From Collybiopsis luxurians FD-317 M1 (taxonomy: Eukaryota > Basidiomycota > Agaricomycetes > Agaricales > Omphalotaceae), in NCBI GenBank assembly GCA_000827265.1, contig KN834789.1, forward strand, positions 361,523-425,522: a DNA stretch of 64,000 nt, given 5' to 3'. Below, one piece after another: positions 11,684 to 22,693 of the stretch. The notes under the pieces are model-generated. The model was not told the DNA's origin, did no database searches, and was given only the letters and a program-made list of their open reading frames with translations. Made by a program: the position numbers and the translations under genes. Within the stretch, counting starts at the first letter, position 1. Each line of letters opens with the position of its first letter.

Positions 11684-12350
11684 ATGGCACCCAAAGTTCG
11701 TTCTATATCACTCAATGTCCCCAAATATCACTAACCTATCTTCCCCTTTTAGCCCGCTTCTACTGCTTCGAAAGCCCCAGCTTCCACTGCTGGCAAGGCT
11801 CCTGCCAAAACTGAGGGCTCCAAGGCCGCCAAGAAGACGGCGAGCAAGAGCAAGGCGACCACCGGTGCCGACGGCGAGAAGAAGAAGCGCAAGAAGTCAA
11901 GAAAAGAGACCTACAGTTCTTACATTTACAAAGGTAAAGTCGCTCTAGGTTCCTTTTCTTTGCGTCGCGTCTTATCTTTGTTTCTTCTAATAGTCTTAAG
12001 ACAAGTCCACCCCGATACTGGTATCTCCAACAAGGCCATGGCTATCCTGAACTCTTTTGTCAACGATATTTTCGAACGCATTGCTACCGAAGCTTCCAGT
12101 ATGTGTCGCTGTTTGGAACCCTCGATTGATTTTGCCTTTAATATGCTGTTAGAACTTGCCACATACTCGAAGAAGTCGACGATCTCGTCTCGTGAAATTC
12201 AAACTAGTGTTCGGCTCATCCTTCCTGGAGAACTCGCCAAGCATGCCATCTCTGAGGGTACTAAGTCTGTCACCAGTATGTTACTCTTTTTGCTGGCTGC
12301 GTGGGTTTTGCTGACATGTTTTCTGAGAATTCTCTGCTGGCGCCAAGTGA
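11684..12350 (+). CDS. HTB1: Histone H2B
   Basis: Core nucleosome histone. Five exons (11684-11695, 11753-11933, 11994-12098, 12153-12275, 12328-12350) give 147 residues. The basic tail begins [15 protein letters not shown] and is Lys/Ala-rich. The histone fold reads [59 protein letters not shown] and [20 protein letters not shown], ending SAGAK. The tiny last exon was placed because it restores KFSAGAK and a stop; reading through instead gives a non-conserved tail. The first exon has only four codons and its donor is gttcgt. Unusually for fungi, no H2A gene lies next to it. It converges on the PRCC-like gene. Confidence 0.95.
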
Positions 12351-12563
12351 GGGTCAAAATTGCTGTCCATTCATTGTTCTATCTTTTCTTGTTATCTGTA
12401 CTGTACCATCATTTCGTTGTATCATTTTGGCAGACATACTGTAAACTCATCCAGAATATACGCTCTTGTGTATAGGTTACAGTGGGATGTACAATTACTC
12501 TACAAACCTCAGGGTTATTTTTGAAGAAAGCGTAAGATGTTCCCCTCGAAAAGCACAAGATTC

Positions 12564-13880
12564 TCAGAAGCCTGAGCATTCTTTTGTCAGTAAAGTTGAT
12601 CGTAGTAGCACGGCGAAACGCACCGTATTTGTTGCCCGCCTCTTTGCGGTTTCGTCGACCTTCTGCAATCTTTTCCTCCAAAGCTTCTCGGTTTTCGAAC
12701 GCCTCGTTCAGCAGTGTAGCCAACTGGTGTCTAGAACGAGCTCTTCCACTGAGTTTGGCCGCCTAGAACAATCATTAGATACGCGAAGGAGTTTGAGCCT
12801 CCAGTAACTCACGGTAATATTCATTTTCGGCTTCTCTGGTTGGCCTTGATTCTTAGAAACAGCCTTCCTCTCTTCTCGTTCCTTGATCTCCAACTTGGCC
12901 TTCTCCATCTCCTTGGCAGCATCGACATCCGCCGTATCATCCCTATCATAACCCTCGAATCCTTTCATGGCACCTTTCTCCAGGGCACGGATATGGTTAT
13001 TGTAATCCTTCTCCCATTTCTTCCTGAATTTCTCGTAATACTCAAGATCATGTTGTCTCCATTCGCCGGAGGGCAATTGATAATAGCCTGGGTAAGGATC
13101 GTTGACGGAAGGTTCGGGGACCTCAAAAGCGGCGATCTCGGGCGCTGAGCTTATTGGCACTGAGGGAGCTAGCGGCATGGTGATTTTGGGGATCGAAGAG
13201 GAGCTAGAAGAAGATGCGGAGCCTAGAGATGAGGTATCACAGTCAGTAGTGTGCCGAAGAAATGAGATTCTGAATGTACCGAGCCCGAAAAAGTCTGGAG
13301 CTAGTACAGACGATGATGTGCCAGATTTGAGTGCCGCTTTCGGTCTCGATCCTTCTAAAGAGATATTTGCTTTTCCTTTTGCTATAGACGGTGGTCGGAA
13401 GGCGAACGAAGTTGCCGAAGCTGATTGTTCATCTGCAGTCGAGCTTGTTTCCAATAAATCATCTCCCGCAGTGTCATTCTCTACATGAGAAGACGAAGAC
13501 ACAGTTCCTGCCGCCCGAGATGTATTAAACACTAGCCCAGGGCCAGTTCCACTACCTAGGACTCGTTCCGGAGCAGAAGCAGCAGCTTTTTGTTTCGGGG
13601 CTGGTAACATAGAAAGTAGCGACGAAGAACCTTTTCCGGCCCCCAATCTTGGTTTTTTAGCAGGAGGCTGCTCTAGCCGAAGGTTATCCTCATCCTCCTC
13701 TGCGTCAGCCGGCTTTAAGGTAGGAAGGCCTATAGTTATCTTCTTCTTCTTTGCTGGGGCCTTGGATGAAGAGGAAGGTGGCGGAAGAGACAGGGAGCTC
13801 TTCTTTGTTGACTGGGTAGCTTTGGAAGGTTGTTCACTTTCACTTTCGCTGCCACTACCATAGCCTTCGACGCCGAGCAT
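12564..13880 (-). CDS. PRCC-like nuclear protein
   Basis: Homologue of the PRCC (proline-rich, mitotic checkpoint/spliceosome-associated) family. The N-terminus MLGVEGYGSGSESESEQ matches the family start. A low-complexity Ser/Pro/Lys region follows, with nuclear-localisation-like KKKKITIGLP and PPAKKPRLG. The conserved part reads NDPYPGYYQLPSGEWRQHDL and then KLSGRARSRHQLATLLNEAF, ending NRKEAGNKYGF. The last exon encodes only the final residues: intron ...TACG|gtgcgt to ctcag|GC TTC TGA restores the KYGF terminus. A 57-nt intron without in-frame stops lies at 13223-13279. The frame is open upstream to an ATG at 13997, adding 39 residues that do not look conserved, so 13880 is preferred. Function in splicing or checkpoint control is inferred from the family. 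Confidence 0.85.
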
Positions 13881-14004
13881 GTCGTGGTTGAACGTTGAAC
13901 TCAGAAATTGAGCGCTTGCTGCCAAGCGCTCACAAAGGATCATAATGTTGCTTACTTCTCCGCAGGTGCGATCATCAAATACGAATTGAAAAGACATTTG
14001 TTGA

Positions 14005-15461
14005 TTAAGCTATTAATACTCCTTTCGACCTGTTATCCACCAGAACCAGTTTAGCTCCCTCGAGGAAGGACAGATTCTTCGACTTCAACGTGGACATTCC
14101 TTCTACGGAATCTGTGCCTCGTTGATCTTCCTGCTGCGTTGTCAGCTCGGAAAGCTGGACATGTTGTTCCAGCTCGGAATCAGTCGAATCAACAAAAGTG
14201 AACAAATTCAAAGCATGCCTCAGATGCATCGAAACCAATGCGTCATGATATACCTTGAAATAGTCGCAATCTCTTAATGAAGATGGAGACTGAGACTGCG
14301 ATCCAGGCTCAAGTGATACTGATGAGTTTGATTCCAATTCCAGTCTTCCCAAGGGCACAGGATGAAAAGATACTCCAAGGCCTCCAAAATCGTTCGAACT
14401 TCTCAGGGTTGAGAGGTAAGTCCAAAACCGCTTCAACGCAGCGTGCGACCAATATATTGTGGACTTTGTCCTTTGCACCGTAGCAAGATAGGGGGACGAG
14501 CAAGAATCCTCTGCATCAAGAACCTGGGCTGAACTGGCGCCCAAATCTGTCCAAGTCGAGGGCAGCAATCCACGAACAGGGATGATCCATGCTCGGCGGT
14601 CGTAATCATCACTATCAGGAAACTCCGTAAAAGGAGGTAGATAAATCGGTTCATGTTGGATATGCGATTTGGTGGCCGAGAAATCCAATCGCATCATGGA
14701 CTTGGGGGGCAGCATGTGTGGCTAACGTAAATTGAGTCTTGGTCCAAGCAAGAGTCAATGGACATACCCGTTGGATAATGTGCTGCAAAGAGCCAGTCCA
14801 CAATCGAAAGTTATCTTCCATGAATGCCTTTCTTGAGTGATCCTCTACTGTACCTTCGCTGTTGGCTCCTGCTTCAGATACAGGTGATGAATGCTTTGAC
14901 AGCGAACCGGGTCCGGAAATGGAGTCGAGTTCAAGTTGAGCGTAAGATAAAGATGCAGTGTCAGGGTTTGACCGGTGACTGAGCTCAGAATGACGACTGA
15001 TGGAGAGCAATCCACTGAAATCGGAAGACTCAAATTCTTCCAACTCATCCAAACAGAATATTTCATTTGCAGTTGGTGGCTCAGACCAATCTTTCAGGGC
15101 CGCTCCTGATACAGAAAAGGCTGACTCCAAATCACCCTGAACTCGCGGGGGAAGCCCAGAGAGAGTGAAAGATAACATCCTGGACTCAGAAGCTTCGCAG
15201 ACGCGCGTAAGGTGAATTTGAATGGCGGGACATTGAACAATGATTGAGGTACGTACAAGGAACGGCGTTCTTGATAGCCCGAGCTTGAACGTCGTGCCAC
15301 AAAGTATGGTCGCGAAATTGCTGGACTAAATGGGCTCCTTCGTCGAGTAAAGCTTTAGCAACGGCTTGAGTTAGAACATTATCACCTGGTGCATAGCGGT
15401 GGACAGTAAGAGGGGATCGGAGATGCTCGTAGGAGGACGGTGCGAGTGATTCTTCGTTCAT
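14005..15461 (-). CDS. Conserved hypothetical protein, function unknown
   Basis: I do not recognise this protein. Three exons give about 430 residues starting MNEESLAPSSYEHLRSPL. The first exon ends in ARAIKNAVP; the second starts SSESRMLSFTLSGLPPRVQG and is acidic and Ser-rich in the middle; the third carries DYDRRAWIIPVRGLLPSTW, TKSTIYWSHAALKRFWTYL and FKVYHDALVSMHLRHALNLF, ending KGVLIA. Good length, clean splice sites and globular-looking segments show it is a real gene. There are no membrane segments or signal peptide. It lies head-to-tail upstream of the PRCC-like gene and diverges from the MFS transporter across about 900 bases. Confidence 0.7.
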
Positions 15462-16362
15462 TACGAAGATATTGATAATTACATCAGGGCCTTGCAAGGA
15501 CTATTCCTGCAGCTGGTAGTGTCTTGTCAAAATTTGGGCGCTTATTTGGGCGCTTTTTCGTGGAGAGCTTCGAAAAATGTCAGCATCAGAAATACAGCTT
15601 CAACTGATCTTATATGCTTGGACACTCGGTACTCAGTTTCTACAGTTTGCTGAACCCGGATTTGTAAAACATCCGTAATGATTTGCACATCTTAGCAAGT
15701 AAATCTATTGAAAAGAAAAATGGAGAAATTTTAGGTTCAACCAAAGTTCAACCCGTTGTTTTGAGTAGGCTTCTTGGTAGGCCTTAGCCAGAATCTTCAG
15801 CTTTCCTTCTCAAAGTCTGTAGCACTCGGGGGTTATACACTACAAGTCGATTTCGCAAGGTTTTGGGTGGAGTACGAGTCGGACGGAGTCCGGATCATAG
15901 GGACACAGGCAAATACTGTACTACAACATTTCTGTCAGTGGATAGTTCCAACTTCAGACTACTGTAATTTCAGATATCAGCCATCAGCTGATCAATACTG
16001 AATTTTTAGTGTATAATAATCATTCAACTCGGTATCGGCAAATTTTTGAAAAAAGTTGTTTACGGCTTATGTATTAATCCGGTCGTTGAACCTGAAAACG
16101 GAATGGTTGTACAATACATGTGTGCCTCTCAACCGGCAGCAGATATGTTGCAGTTGCCTTACGAGTACATTCGCAAAATTGAAGAATTTTATTCAGTGTT
16201 TACATTTGTATACGCGCTTGTGGCGCAATTGAAGTCGATCGCTTCTCCTGTCATAGCAGCTTACGCCCCTTACCCCGCAAACTTTGGATATAAGGGGGAC
16301 GAGTTTCGCGGATGTCACTTTGTGACTCGTTCGCTCGTTCGGTTCTGACTCTAACCGCGATC
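15462..16362. promoter_or_regulatory. Long intergenic region upstream of the MFS transporter
   Basis: About 900 bases, AT-rich compared with the genes. Near the hypothetical gene is a close direct repeat of tttgggcgctt (about 15533-15556). Near the transporter is a TATA-like ggatataagg at about 16287, some 75 bases before the transporter ATG. An open frame from 16046 (ATG, 100 codons) has no recognisable domain and no intron support, so I leave it uncalled. Large spacers like this are common upstream of nutrient-regulated transporters. Confidence 0.4.
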
Positions 16363-18693
16363 ATGTCTGCTGAGAACAGTTCAACTCAGGAGAAAAAGCT
16401 CGCTGGCGAAAGCGTGTACGAACACGCCATTGACGATGGCTCCAGTTCAAAATTTGACAACATGGATCCAGTAGAGTTGAAGAAACTGGAGAAAAAGGCT
16501 GTACGCAGACTGGACATCGTTATTTTACCTATGATGACGATGTTCTATCTTTTGTCTTTCTTGGTGCGTCTTCTGCGTTGATTTCTTTCTTTTCTGTCCT
16601 GAGTCTCGTCCCTTTATTGTTAGGATCGTTCGAATATCGGTATGAAAATTGGGGCAAATTCAACTCACCGCGATCTCATTCTGTCATATCTAGGAAACGC
16701 CCGAGTAGCGGGTTTACAAAAGGGTCTCGGGATGACGGACAAACAGTACCAAATTTGTGTTACGATTTTATACGTGTAAGTTGTCCGTCTGTCGTTTCGT
16801 TTACTCGAACAACAAAAAAAAAACTTCGGAACAGGCCCTACATATGTGCAGAGCTCCCATCAAATCTTCTCCTGCGGAAAATCGGTCCCAGATATCTAAT
16901 GCCCTCCCTACTGACCCTTTGGGGTCTCATGGTCGCACTTCAAGGTTCCGAGGTCCCACCTTTAATGTTTCACTTGCCCTAATCGGTTTGAATTAAGGAC
17001 TCGTCAGTTCCTTTGCTGGATTAGCCACTGTCCGTGCTTTCCTCGGCCTGGTTGAGGGACCTATGTTTCCTGGCACGATATTTTTTCTATCCTACATTAA
17101 CAGTGCGTATGTCTGACTATAATCTGTTTCCTTCAGGTATTGTGCTCTACCTTTCGTCATTCTACACTCGATCCGAGTTGGCAGTCCGGTAAGCTCCAAG
17201 CACTTGACATCGGGAGTGATATTCTTAATTCATTTCTGATTCATAGGGTGGCAATCTTCTTCTCGTCGGCTTCGGCACGTTCCTTTCTTTCCTCCGTTCG
17301 TTGGATGCGGTGATAATAGAGCGTTTTATAGCTATCTGGCGCGTTCTCGGGGCTGCTTGCAGCTGCGATTATTAATATGGACGGGCTCAGCGGAAGACCT
17401 GGATGGGCCTGGATATTCATACTGGTGAGCAACATATGCTACACAGTGTTTTCCTAATTAACTTTTCTTGTCATAGGAGGGAATATTCAGCTCCCTAATG
17501 GGAATTCTAGGATTCTACCTCATACCATCTACACCACAGGAACTTAAATTCATGGATTCGGATATGAAAGAGTAAGCCAAATACATTGGCTTAATGGTGT
17601 TTTACAATCAAATTTTTTATTTCACAGGTTGCTCATTCGACGATTGGCCCGCGACAAGCCCTCATCCCATACTAATCAGGATCACTTCTCGTTCAAGGAA
17701 GTGTTCCGCTCGCTCTCATCCCCACAAGTCCTTATCGTATTCGTTATATTTTACATGGAGGGGACTGTTCTTTACGGTCAGGCGCTGTTCCTTCCATCCA
17801 TCGTAAACCAGCTTGGCTTCAGCGCCAATAAAACTCAGCTCTTAAGCGTGGGTCCTTTTGCTGCTGGCTTTTTCGGTGGGTACATATACTTAGTTCAGAC
17901 TTCTTACGTTTGGCCTTCTGATTTATTTCCTCAAAGTGACTTTGATCGCTGCAGTGTGGTCCGACAGGATGAAATCTCGCGCCATTCCGACTATGGTCAT
18001 TTCACTTTTGGGCGTAGCGGGATTCTCCATATACCTCAGTGGGTTGGATCGATTGGTTCCAGTACTAACTACTTATGCCTGCATGTAGAGTCAACTGCGA
18101 GATTCACGCGCTATGGTTCACTATTTTTGACAGTGCCAGGTCGGTGGTTTTTGCTGATTGTCCTGTTAAGTGCCGCCTGTTCAGGGATCGTTGTCGTTAG
18201 GTGTCTATGCGGCAGTTCCGCCAGTCAGTGCTTGGATGTCAAACAATTCCGAGCCGCACTATAGGCGAGCGACAAGCATTGCTATTGGATTTGTTGCAAC
18301 GAACGCCGTGAGTACGATTACGTATAAACTGCATCCCTGTCTGCTGACACCGTGCAACTTCGAAGGGCGGTATTACGAGTACTTGGTTGTTCCCTACTAA
18401 GGATGCCCCCAAATACACGAGGACCATTATCATAAATTTGACTTTGTGCGTTTCATTACAGTGCATTCACTCGTCTGTAGGCCTGACTATTCCTTACCAG
18501 CACTATTCTTATCATCGTGGGTTCTGCTCTCAACATGTTTTTGCTTGATTACATGAACAAGCAAAAAATTAAGAGGAGAGACGAAATTCTTGCGCCTTAT
18601 AATCTTGATGCTGACGACGAGAAGGGCACGAATGCAGCAAGAGCATGGGTAGAGCTGGGCGATCGCCATCCCGATTTCAAGTATACCTTGTAA
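16363..18693 (+). CDS. MFS anion:cation symporter (Dal5/allantoate-type permease)
   Basis: Plasma-membrane transporter of the ACS (Dal5, allantoate/nicotinate/pantothenate) family. The N-tail (MSAENSSTQEKKLAGES) leads to the family motif VRRLDIVILPMMTMFYLLSF and DRSNIGNARVAGLQKGLGM. Other signatures are YVPYICAELPSNLLLRKIGP, LGLVEGPMFPG, SSASLSGAFSGLLAAAIINM, GRPGWAWIFILEG, NNSEPHYRRATSIAIGF and TWLFPTKDAPKYT. Twelve helices are expected and all segments are present once about eleven introns are removed, so the gene looks intact at roughly 480 residues. Two introns appear to use GC donors. An in-frame ATG at 16312 would add 17 residues; 16363 is preferred by the family start. The substrate cannot be told from sequence. 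Confidence 0.85.
17073..17136 (+). other. Candidate GC-AG intron in the MFS transporter (first)
   Basis: Donor CCTG|gcacga, acceptor cttcag|GTATT. Splicing gives the conserved EGPMFPGIVLYLSSFY exactly. The alternative GT donor at 17103 would leave an implausible 34-nt intron and insert ten residues in frame. The GC donor is favoured by conservation and intron length. Confidence 0.6.
17275..17331 (+). other. Candidate GC-AG intron in the MFS transporter (second)
   Basis: Donor GCTTCG|gcacgt, acceptor ttatag|CTATCT. Splicing gives FFSSASLSGAFSGLL, the conserved family sequence; reading through meets in-frame stops, and no GT donor in the right place restores the motif. The donor (gcacgt) closely resembles that of the other GC-AG intron in this gene (gcacga). 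Confidence 0.65.
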
Positions 18694-19349
18694 CTTAATA
18701 TATGCCATATAATTTATATGGCACGTAGTCACTGGGCGAGCTGGATATCGATGTAAATTTTATTAGTAGGAGTGTCAGCCAAGAAAGAATCTTGTTCATT
18801 TTGTGAAGGAACATAATGAGCGATCACTTGTGCCTACAGCGGAGAAGAATGGAAAGGTGCGGTCCCAGGCTCGGCTTCTACATGAGGTAGAGCCTGGTAA
18901 GAACAAGGGCCTGGAGACGTTTTTAAAAGGGTAACAGGCACAGTATTTAGTCTGATAGTTTGAACACCCTCAATCCTTTTTTTACCCTTGCATCGCCTCG
19001 GGATGAACCATTATCGCGACTTTTTCTTAGTTGACAATATGTATGTGCATTGGTTCCCGTCAATGGACAGTGCTGTCTGTCAAGCTGAATTACAACGGCT
19101 TTACAGACCAGTGGCACTTGAATGGAATGGATGGAAGAAACCGTGCCCCAATGGGTTATGGTTCGATTTGGACTGTTATACGTTCTTTTTTCCAGGCACC
19201 ACGCTTATCCCTAAAAAATCATTTAAGCGCCGGAAGAGATCGCGTCCTTTTTCCGGCAGGCAAAAAAAATTCCTTGATGACTTCATTTTGGGTGCGGTAC
19301 TCACTTATAAAAGATTCGAAATCACTATTATGGCTTTAATTTTGCTAGG
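18694..19349. other. Intergenic region between MFS transporter and arrestin-like gene
   Basis: About 656 bases holding the transporter 3' UTR and the promoter of the arrestin-like gene. A plus-strand open frame across the end of this region and into the next gene starts without a good ATG and resembles nothing I know. No RNA gene or mobile element was recognised. Confidence 0.4.
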
Positions 19350-20933
19350 ATGGCGCATCTACACCAGCTCCCTTCATATTATCCATCGTGCTCTCCTCCT
19401 TCTTACTCGCCCCATCCTCTCGAGGGAGAAACATTTCTTGACGAAACCAGGCGTGCCCATTCATCGTCGTATTTAACGGGGATTTTCACCAAGCATGTCG
19501 GCAACATCACTATCTCTCTCCTGGATCAAGACCAAGACGTGGATGTTCCCTCGGATGGTCGCCACGGGCTGCTTACTGGCATCATCAATTTTGACCCTTC
19601 ATTGAATATCGAAGACGTTGTAGAGGTCGTCTTAAAGGTAGACTTGCCGGTCATTTCTATAAACTTGTGCGAATTTTGATGTGAAAATCTTTTAAAGGTC
19701 GAAGGAAGAATCAAACTCAATATATCCGGTTCCAATGCGGTATCAAAAGCCGTAGAAATCGTCGACGATCAGTACGAGCTCTGGTCGACTCATGTTCCCG
19801 GTTCGAGCACATCTGCCGAATGTCCTAGATCCATATCTTTTTCGGCGATATTGCCTAATAATTTTAGGGACGAAGGTCGCGAATTACCTCTACCCCCTTC
19901 GTACGAGGTGAATTTCTCGGTTACGTAGAGTTTTCCTGTTAATTGGTTGCGACGCGCTTTTTTTAAAGTTGAGGCACATAGGTATTACGGATCTGTCTGT
20001 TAAGTGTACATATACTCTTCGTGCAATCGTCAAGACTCATGGATCACTCTGGAATCATAGGAAAATGTAGGTCTTTGCAAGAAAGAGGATGTGTAGTCCG
20101 TATGTGTTCACGACTTATTCAGAGTATCTACACCATTCATTTATCGACCCCGAAAACGACCTCCTCAGCCGATAATTTCTATGCCTTTCCTTTCAACCGT
20201 GAAGGCTTTACCCGAAGAATGGTTCCAGGCTACGACCGTACTCAAAGCTAGGCCCAGCGTCAAACTGAATTCAATAGACGCTAGTGTGAGCTCAAGCATA
20301 TCATTAGTTTCTATATCGAATGCAGTCCTGATATTTGAATACTTAGATTTTTGTTCCTGCTGTTCGAAGCTTTGGCGTGCGAGATTGGTTCCCGTATCAC
20401 ATCCAACTCTCTGGAACTATCGCATCTCTCAAAGAATTCTATTCTCATGCGCAGTATAAGCCTGAAAAAAAGTCGACATTGTCCTCTTCGACCATCCCTT
20501 TCTGTGGTCGTCTGAACAATCTGATGCTGAACATGAGCGTGTCTCTTCGTCGTCAAGTCTGGGCGGAATTGAAGGGACAATCAGTATGGAAAAGCTCCTT
20601 AATTGGAACTGGAACCCTCACTGCGTTGCCACCCTCGATAACGCTCGACTCTGATCTCAGCAATCGAGTTCAAGACTCCGAGATGACCCTTGATTGGGAG
20701 AGCGAAGTCCAGTGTCGGGAGGATGTTCGAGTCGGCCACTTTGATGCAGGCAAAATTTCTATAACAGTAGGTCTTTTGGTAGCCTAGAGGTATGGGCACT
20801 TGACCTCTGATCTTTTTAACTTCAGGATTTTTTAGTATTTTCGATTGCGTCCAAGCCTAATCAAGGAGCATTCAATGCCCTTCAAATTATTGTACCCATA
20901 TCTCTCGTCACGGATACGTGGGTCGAACCATAG
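19350..20933 (+). CDS. Arrestin-fold protein (arrestin-like N-terminal domain)
   Basis: Belongs to a group of arrestin-like proteins common in mushroom-forming fungi, related to alpha-arrestins that link ubiquitin ligases to membrane cargo. The start ATG gives MAHLHQLPSYYPSCSPPSYS, then arrestin beta-strand segments: GNITISLLDQDQDVDVPSDG, GLLTGIINFDPSL, VEGRIKLNISGSNAV, DQYELWSTHVPG and LPLPPSYEVNFS. The second half runs KCTYTLRAIVKTHGSLWNHR, PFIYRPRKRPPQPI, EEWFQATTVLKARPSVKLNS, FVPAVRSFGVRDWFPYHIQL and ends ISLVTDTWVEP. Five or so introns were placed from frame and conservation; the one after VNFS is least certain (acceptor either at about 19971 or nearby). A PPSY motif near the N-terminus could recruit a WW-domain ubiquitin ligase, which is inference. 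Confidence 0.75.
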
Positions 20934-21516
20934 TATTCTTTTATATCTTCGGAACCACTTTGTATGCATGAAAATTCGGCTTTTTCTGTTGCAGTCAAAC
21001 TCGCAATTATGTACGTGAACCACACCGACATGGGTTCAAATTTCTATTGCAGTAGGCAATCCTAAAAGTACTCTACATTTTTTTGACTTAATTCTTTCCA
21101 TCTGTTTCTCTCACGAACCAGCTCTACAGTTTACGCCGATAGTTTCACTTACATAGAGTAACCCAGAAACTCATATCCTTTACTGACATTTCGATGATTC
21201 GAGTACTTCCTATTGAGTGAATCAAACAGCAATGACCGTAGGCAAAACACTCGATGTCATGTTAGGCTTCTGTTTCCAGAGCATTAACTATTTTTGTGTA
21301 CGAATATGAAACGAAGTCGAGCATAGAAAGAAAGGAACAGGGTTTCTCCGGGCATGAGACATGGGTTGGACATAGGTGTAGGTTCAGGCTTTCAACCAGA
21401 CTAAATCAACTCTCTGTCGCAAACTCGAACTCCATCCTAGGCCCTAGGTTCATAGAGAGCATGAAGCATAAAAGTACCTAATAGCAATAGAGACGAGTTC
21501 AACGCTACTCGAATGT
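20934..21516. other. Intergenic region between convergent arrestin-like and eS10 genes
   Basis: About 580 bases between two stop codons on opposite strands, so it holds two 3' UTRs. It is AT-rich. No gene, repeat or structured RNA was recognised. Confidence 0.5.
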
Positions 21517-22082
21517 TTACTCTCCTCTGGGGGCACCCCGACCGACGCCTGCGAATTGCGGTCGGAATTCGCCAGGTGCACCCTCTTCCTTCTTCCTATA
21601 CTCTCCACGGTCACCACGGTCACCACGAGGGGGACGGTAGGCGCCTTCGCCTCCTTGACGAACACCAGCTGGTCTGGGAGGACGAGCAGCCTTTTTGTGG
21701 GTAGATGGGACAATTTCCGCGGGGAGATGGAGCCTGAGTAACAAAAGCAGAGTTTGTATTCAGCACCATTAATGGATTTCTTCGAGTAACACACCATTCT
21801 CGGAGGTACTCGACACCCTCGGGGGTCAAAGTGTAGTAGTAGTACTGCCACGAGAATTGGGTCTTGACGTAGCCCCTGGATGTTAAAGATTGCAGCGCCT
21901 TGATAACAAAGAGATTGGGAACTTCAAGCTCCTCGTGCTTGGGAGCGTTGAAGTCCTTCTTTGCAACCATAACACCCTCTAAGCATTGATTAATTCCTCG
22001 ATGATGCAGAGGCTTGAATAGCTGACCCACCCTTGAAGAGGTTTTCGTAGATTGTACGTCTGTTGTCCTTGGGGATAATCAT
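21517..22082 (-). CDS. RPS10: 40S ribosomal protein eS10
   Basis: Structural protein of the small ribosomal subunit. Three exons start 22082, 21978 and about 21742. The N-terminus is [20 protein letters not shown], followed by [39 protein letters not shown] and [20 protein letters not shown], all diagnostic for eS10. The C-terminal tail is Arg/Gly/Pro/Glu-rich ([19 protein letters not shown]) and ends in GRGAPRGE, as usual for fungi. The first intron (donor gtgggt, acceptor gcttag) restores FKEGVMV. Length about 150 residues fits the family. Confidence 0.95.
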
Positions 22083-22233
22083 CTTGTTCTTTCTGAGCCC
22101 AAGAGTCAGATTGATACAGACGGAGCAGATGGGCAAGAGTTACGCACTTTCAAGTAGGCCGTCGAGCGGGTATCGCTGTTACAAAGGAGCAAGAAAGATC
22201 AGCTTGAACTCAACGAGAACTTCATCCAAACTT

Positions 22234-22458
22234 TCATCGCCCAATCCAGACCCTTCCACCGAACCAAATTCCACCGAAAAAGCCTAGAATACCCCGAACA
22301 GTAGCCTGAATCGATTTAATATACTCACTCGACAAGTTTTGAGGGAGGATTCCGACGAGGAAGGTTAGAGGCTGCTTGACACGACTGGAAAGCCAAAATG
22401 CGGGAGGGCTACTCGAAATTTTACCACGATACTCCGGCATTCGGGCGGCATTTGCCAT
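22234..22458 (-). CDS. Small hypothetical protein
   Basis: An open frame of about 74 codons starting at ATG 22458 (MANAARMPEYRGKISSSPP) and ending WFGGRVWIGR. It contains a hydrophobic stretch (QPLTFLVGILPQ) and, near the end, a Gly/Trp-rich FFGGIWFGGRVW. A perfect-looking 45-nt intron (22284-22328, gtgagt to tctag) lies inside without an in-frame stop, so spliced and unspliced forms are both open; splicing gives about 59 residues. I do not recognise the family. It sits between eS10 (same strand) and DPM2 (divergent, 235 bp). The region could instead be the extended 5' leader of eS10. Confidence 0.35.
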   Translation of the reverse strand: MANAARMPEYRGKISSSPPAFWLSSRVKQPLTFLVGILPQNLSSEYIKSIQATVRGILGFFGGIWFGGRVWIGR

Positions 22459-22693
22459 TTGTGGTAATATCCTGAGATTCAGCAAGCCAAGTAGAGACTT
22501 AAACTTTACTTGCAGAGAGCTATGTCAGTTGTATCTCAATCTCCTTGCAATGTAGCTTTAGAGCAAGATTGAAAAGAAAAAAAAAAAATCGGCGCAGAGC
22601 CTGAAGTCGTAGATGCCGGGGGGATGCCGAAATCAAACGCGAACTCTTGGCGACGTGTCACAGTTGCCCTTTACACCAAAACTTCCGCTTACA

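Noticed and set aside
13881..13997. Upstream ATG (13997) as start of the PRCC-like protein
   Set aside because: It adds 39 residues that do not resemble the family, starts only 8 bases from the stop of the upstream gene, and MLGVEGYGSGSE at 13880 matches the usual start.
16046..16348. 100-codon ORF upstream of the MFS transporter
   Set aside because: It has an ATG, but no domain, no splice sites and it covers the presumed TATA box and leader of the transporter.
17103..17136. GT-AG intron of 34 nt in the MFS gene
   Set aside because: Too short compared with every other intron here and it inserts ten residues into a conserved motif; the GC-AG reading fits better, although minor use cannot be excluded.
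18988..19476. Open frame overlapping the start of the arrestin-like gene
   Set aside because: No good ATG at its beginning, no recognisable motif, and it overlaps a better supported gene in another frame.
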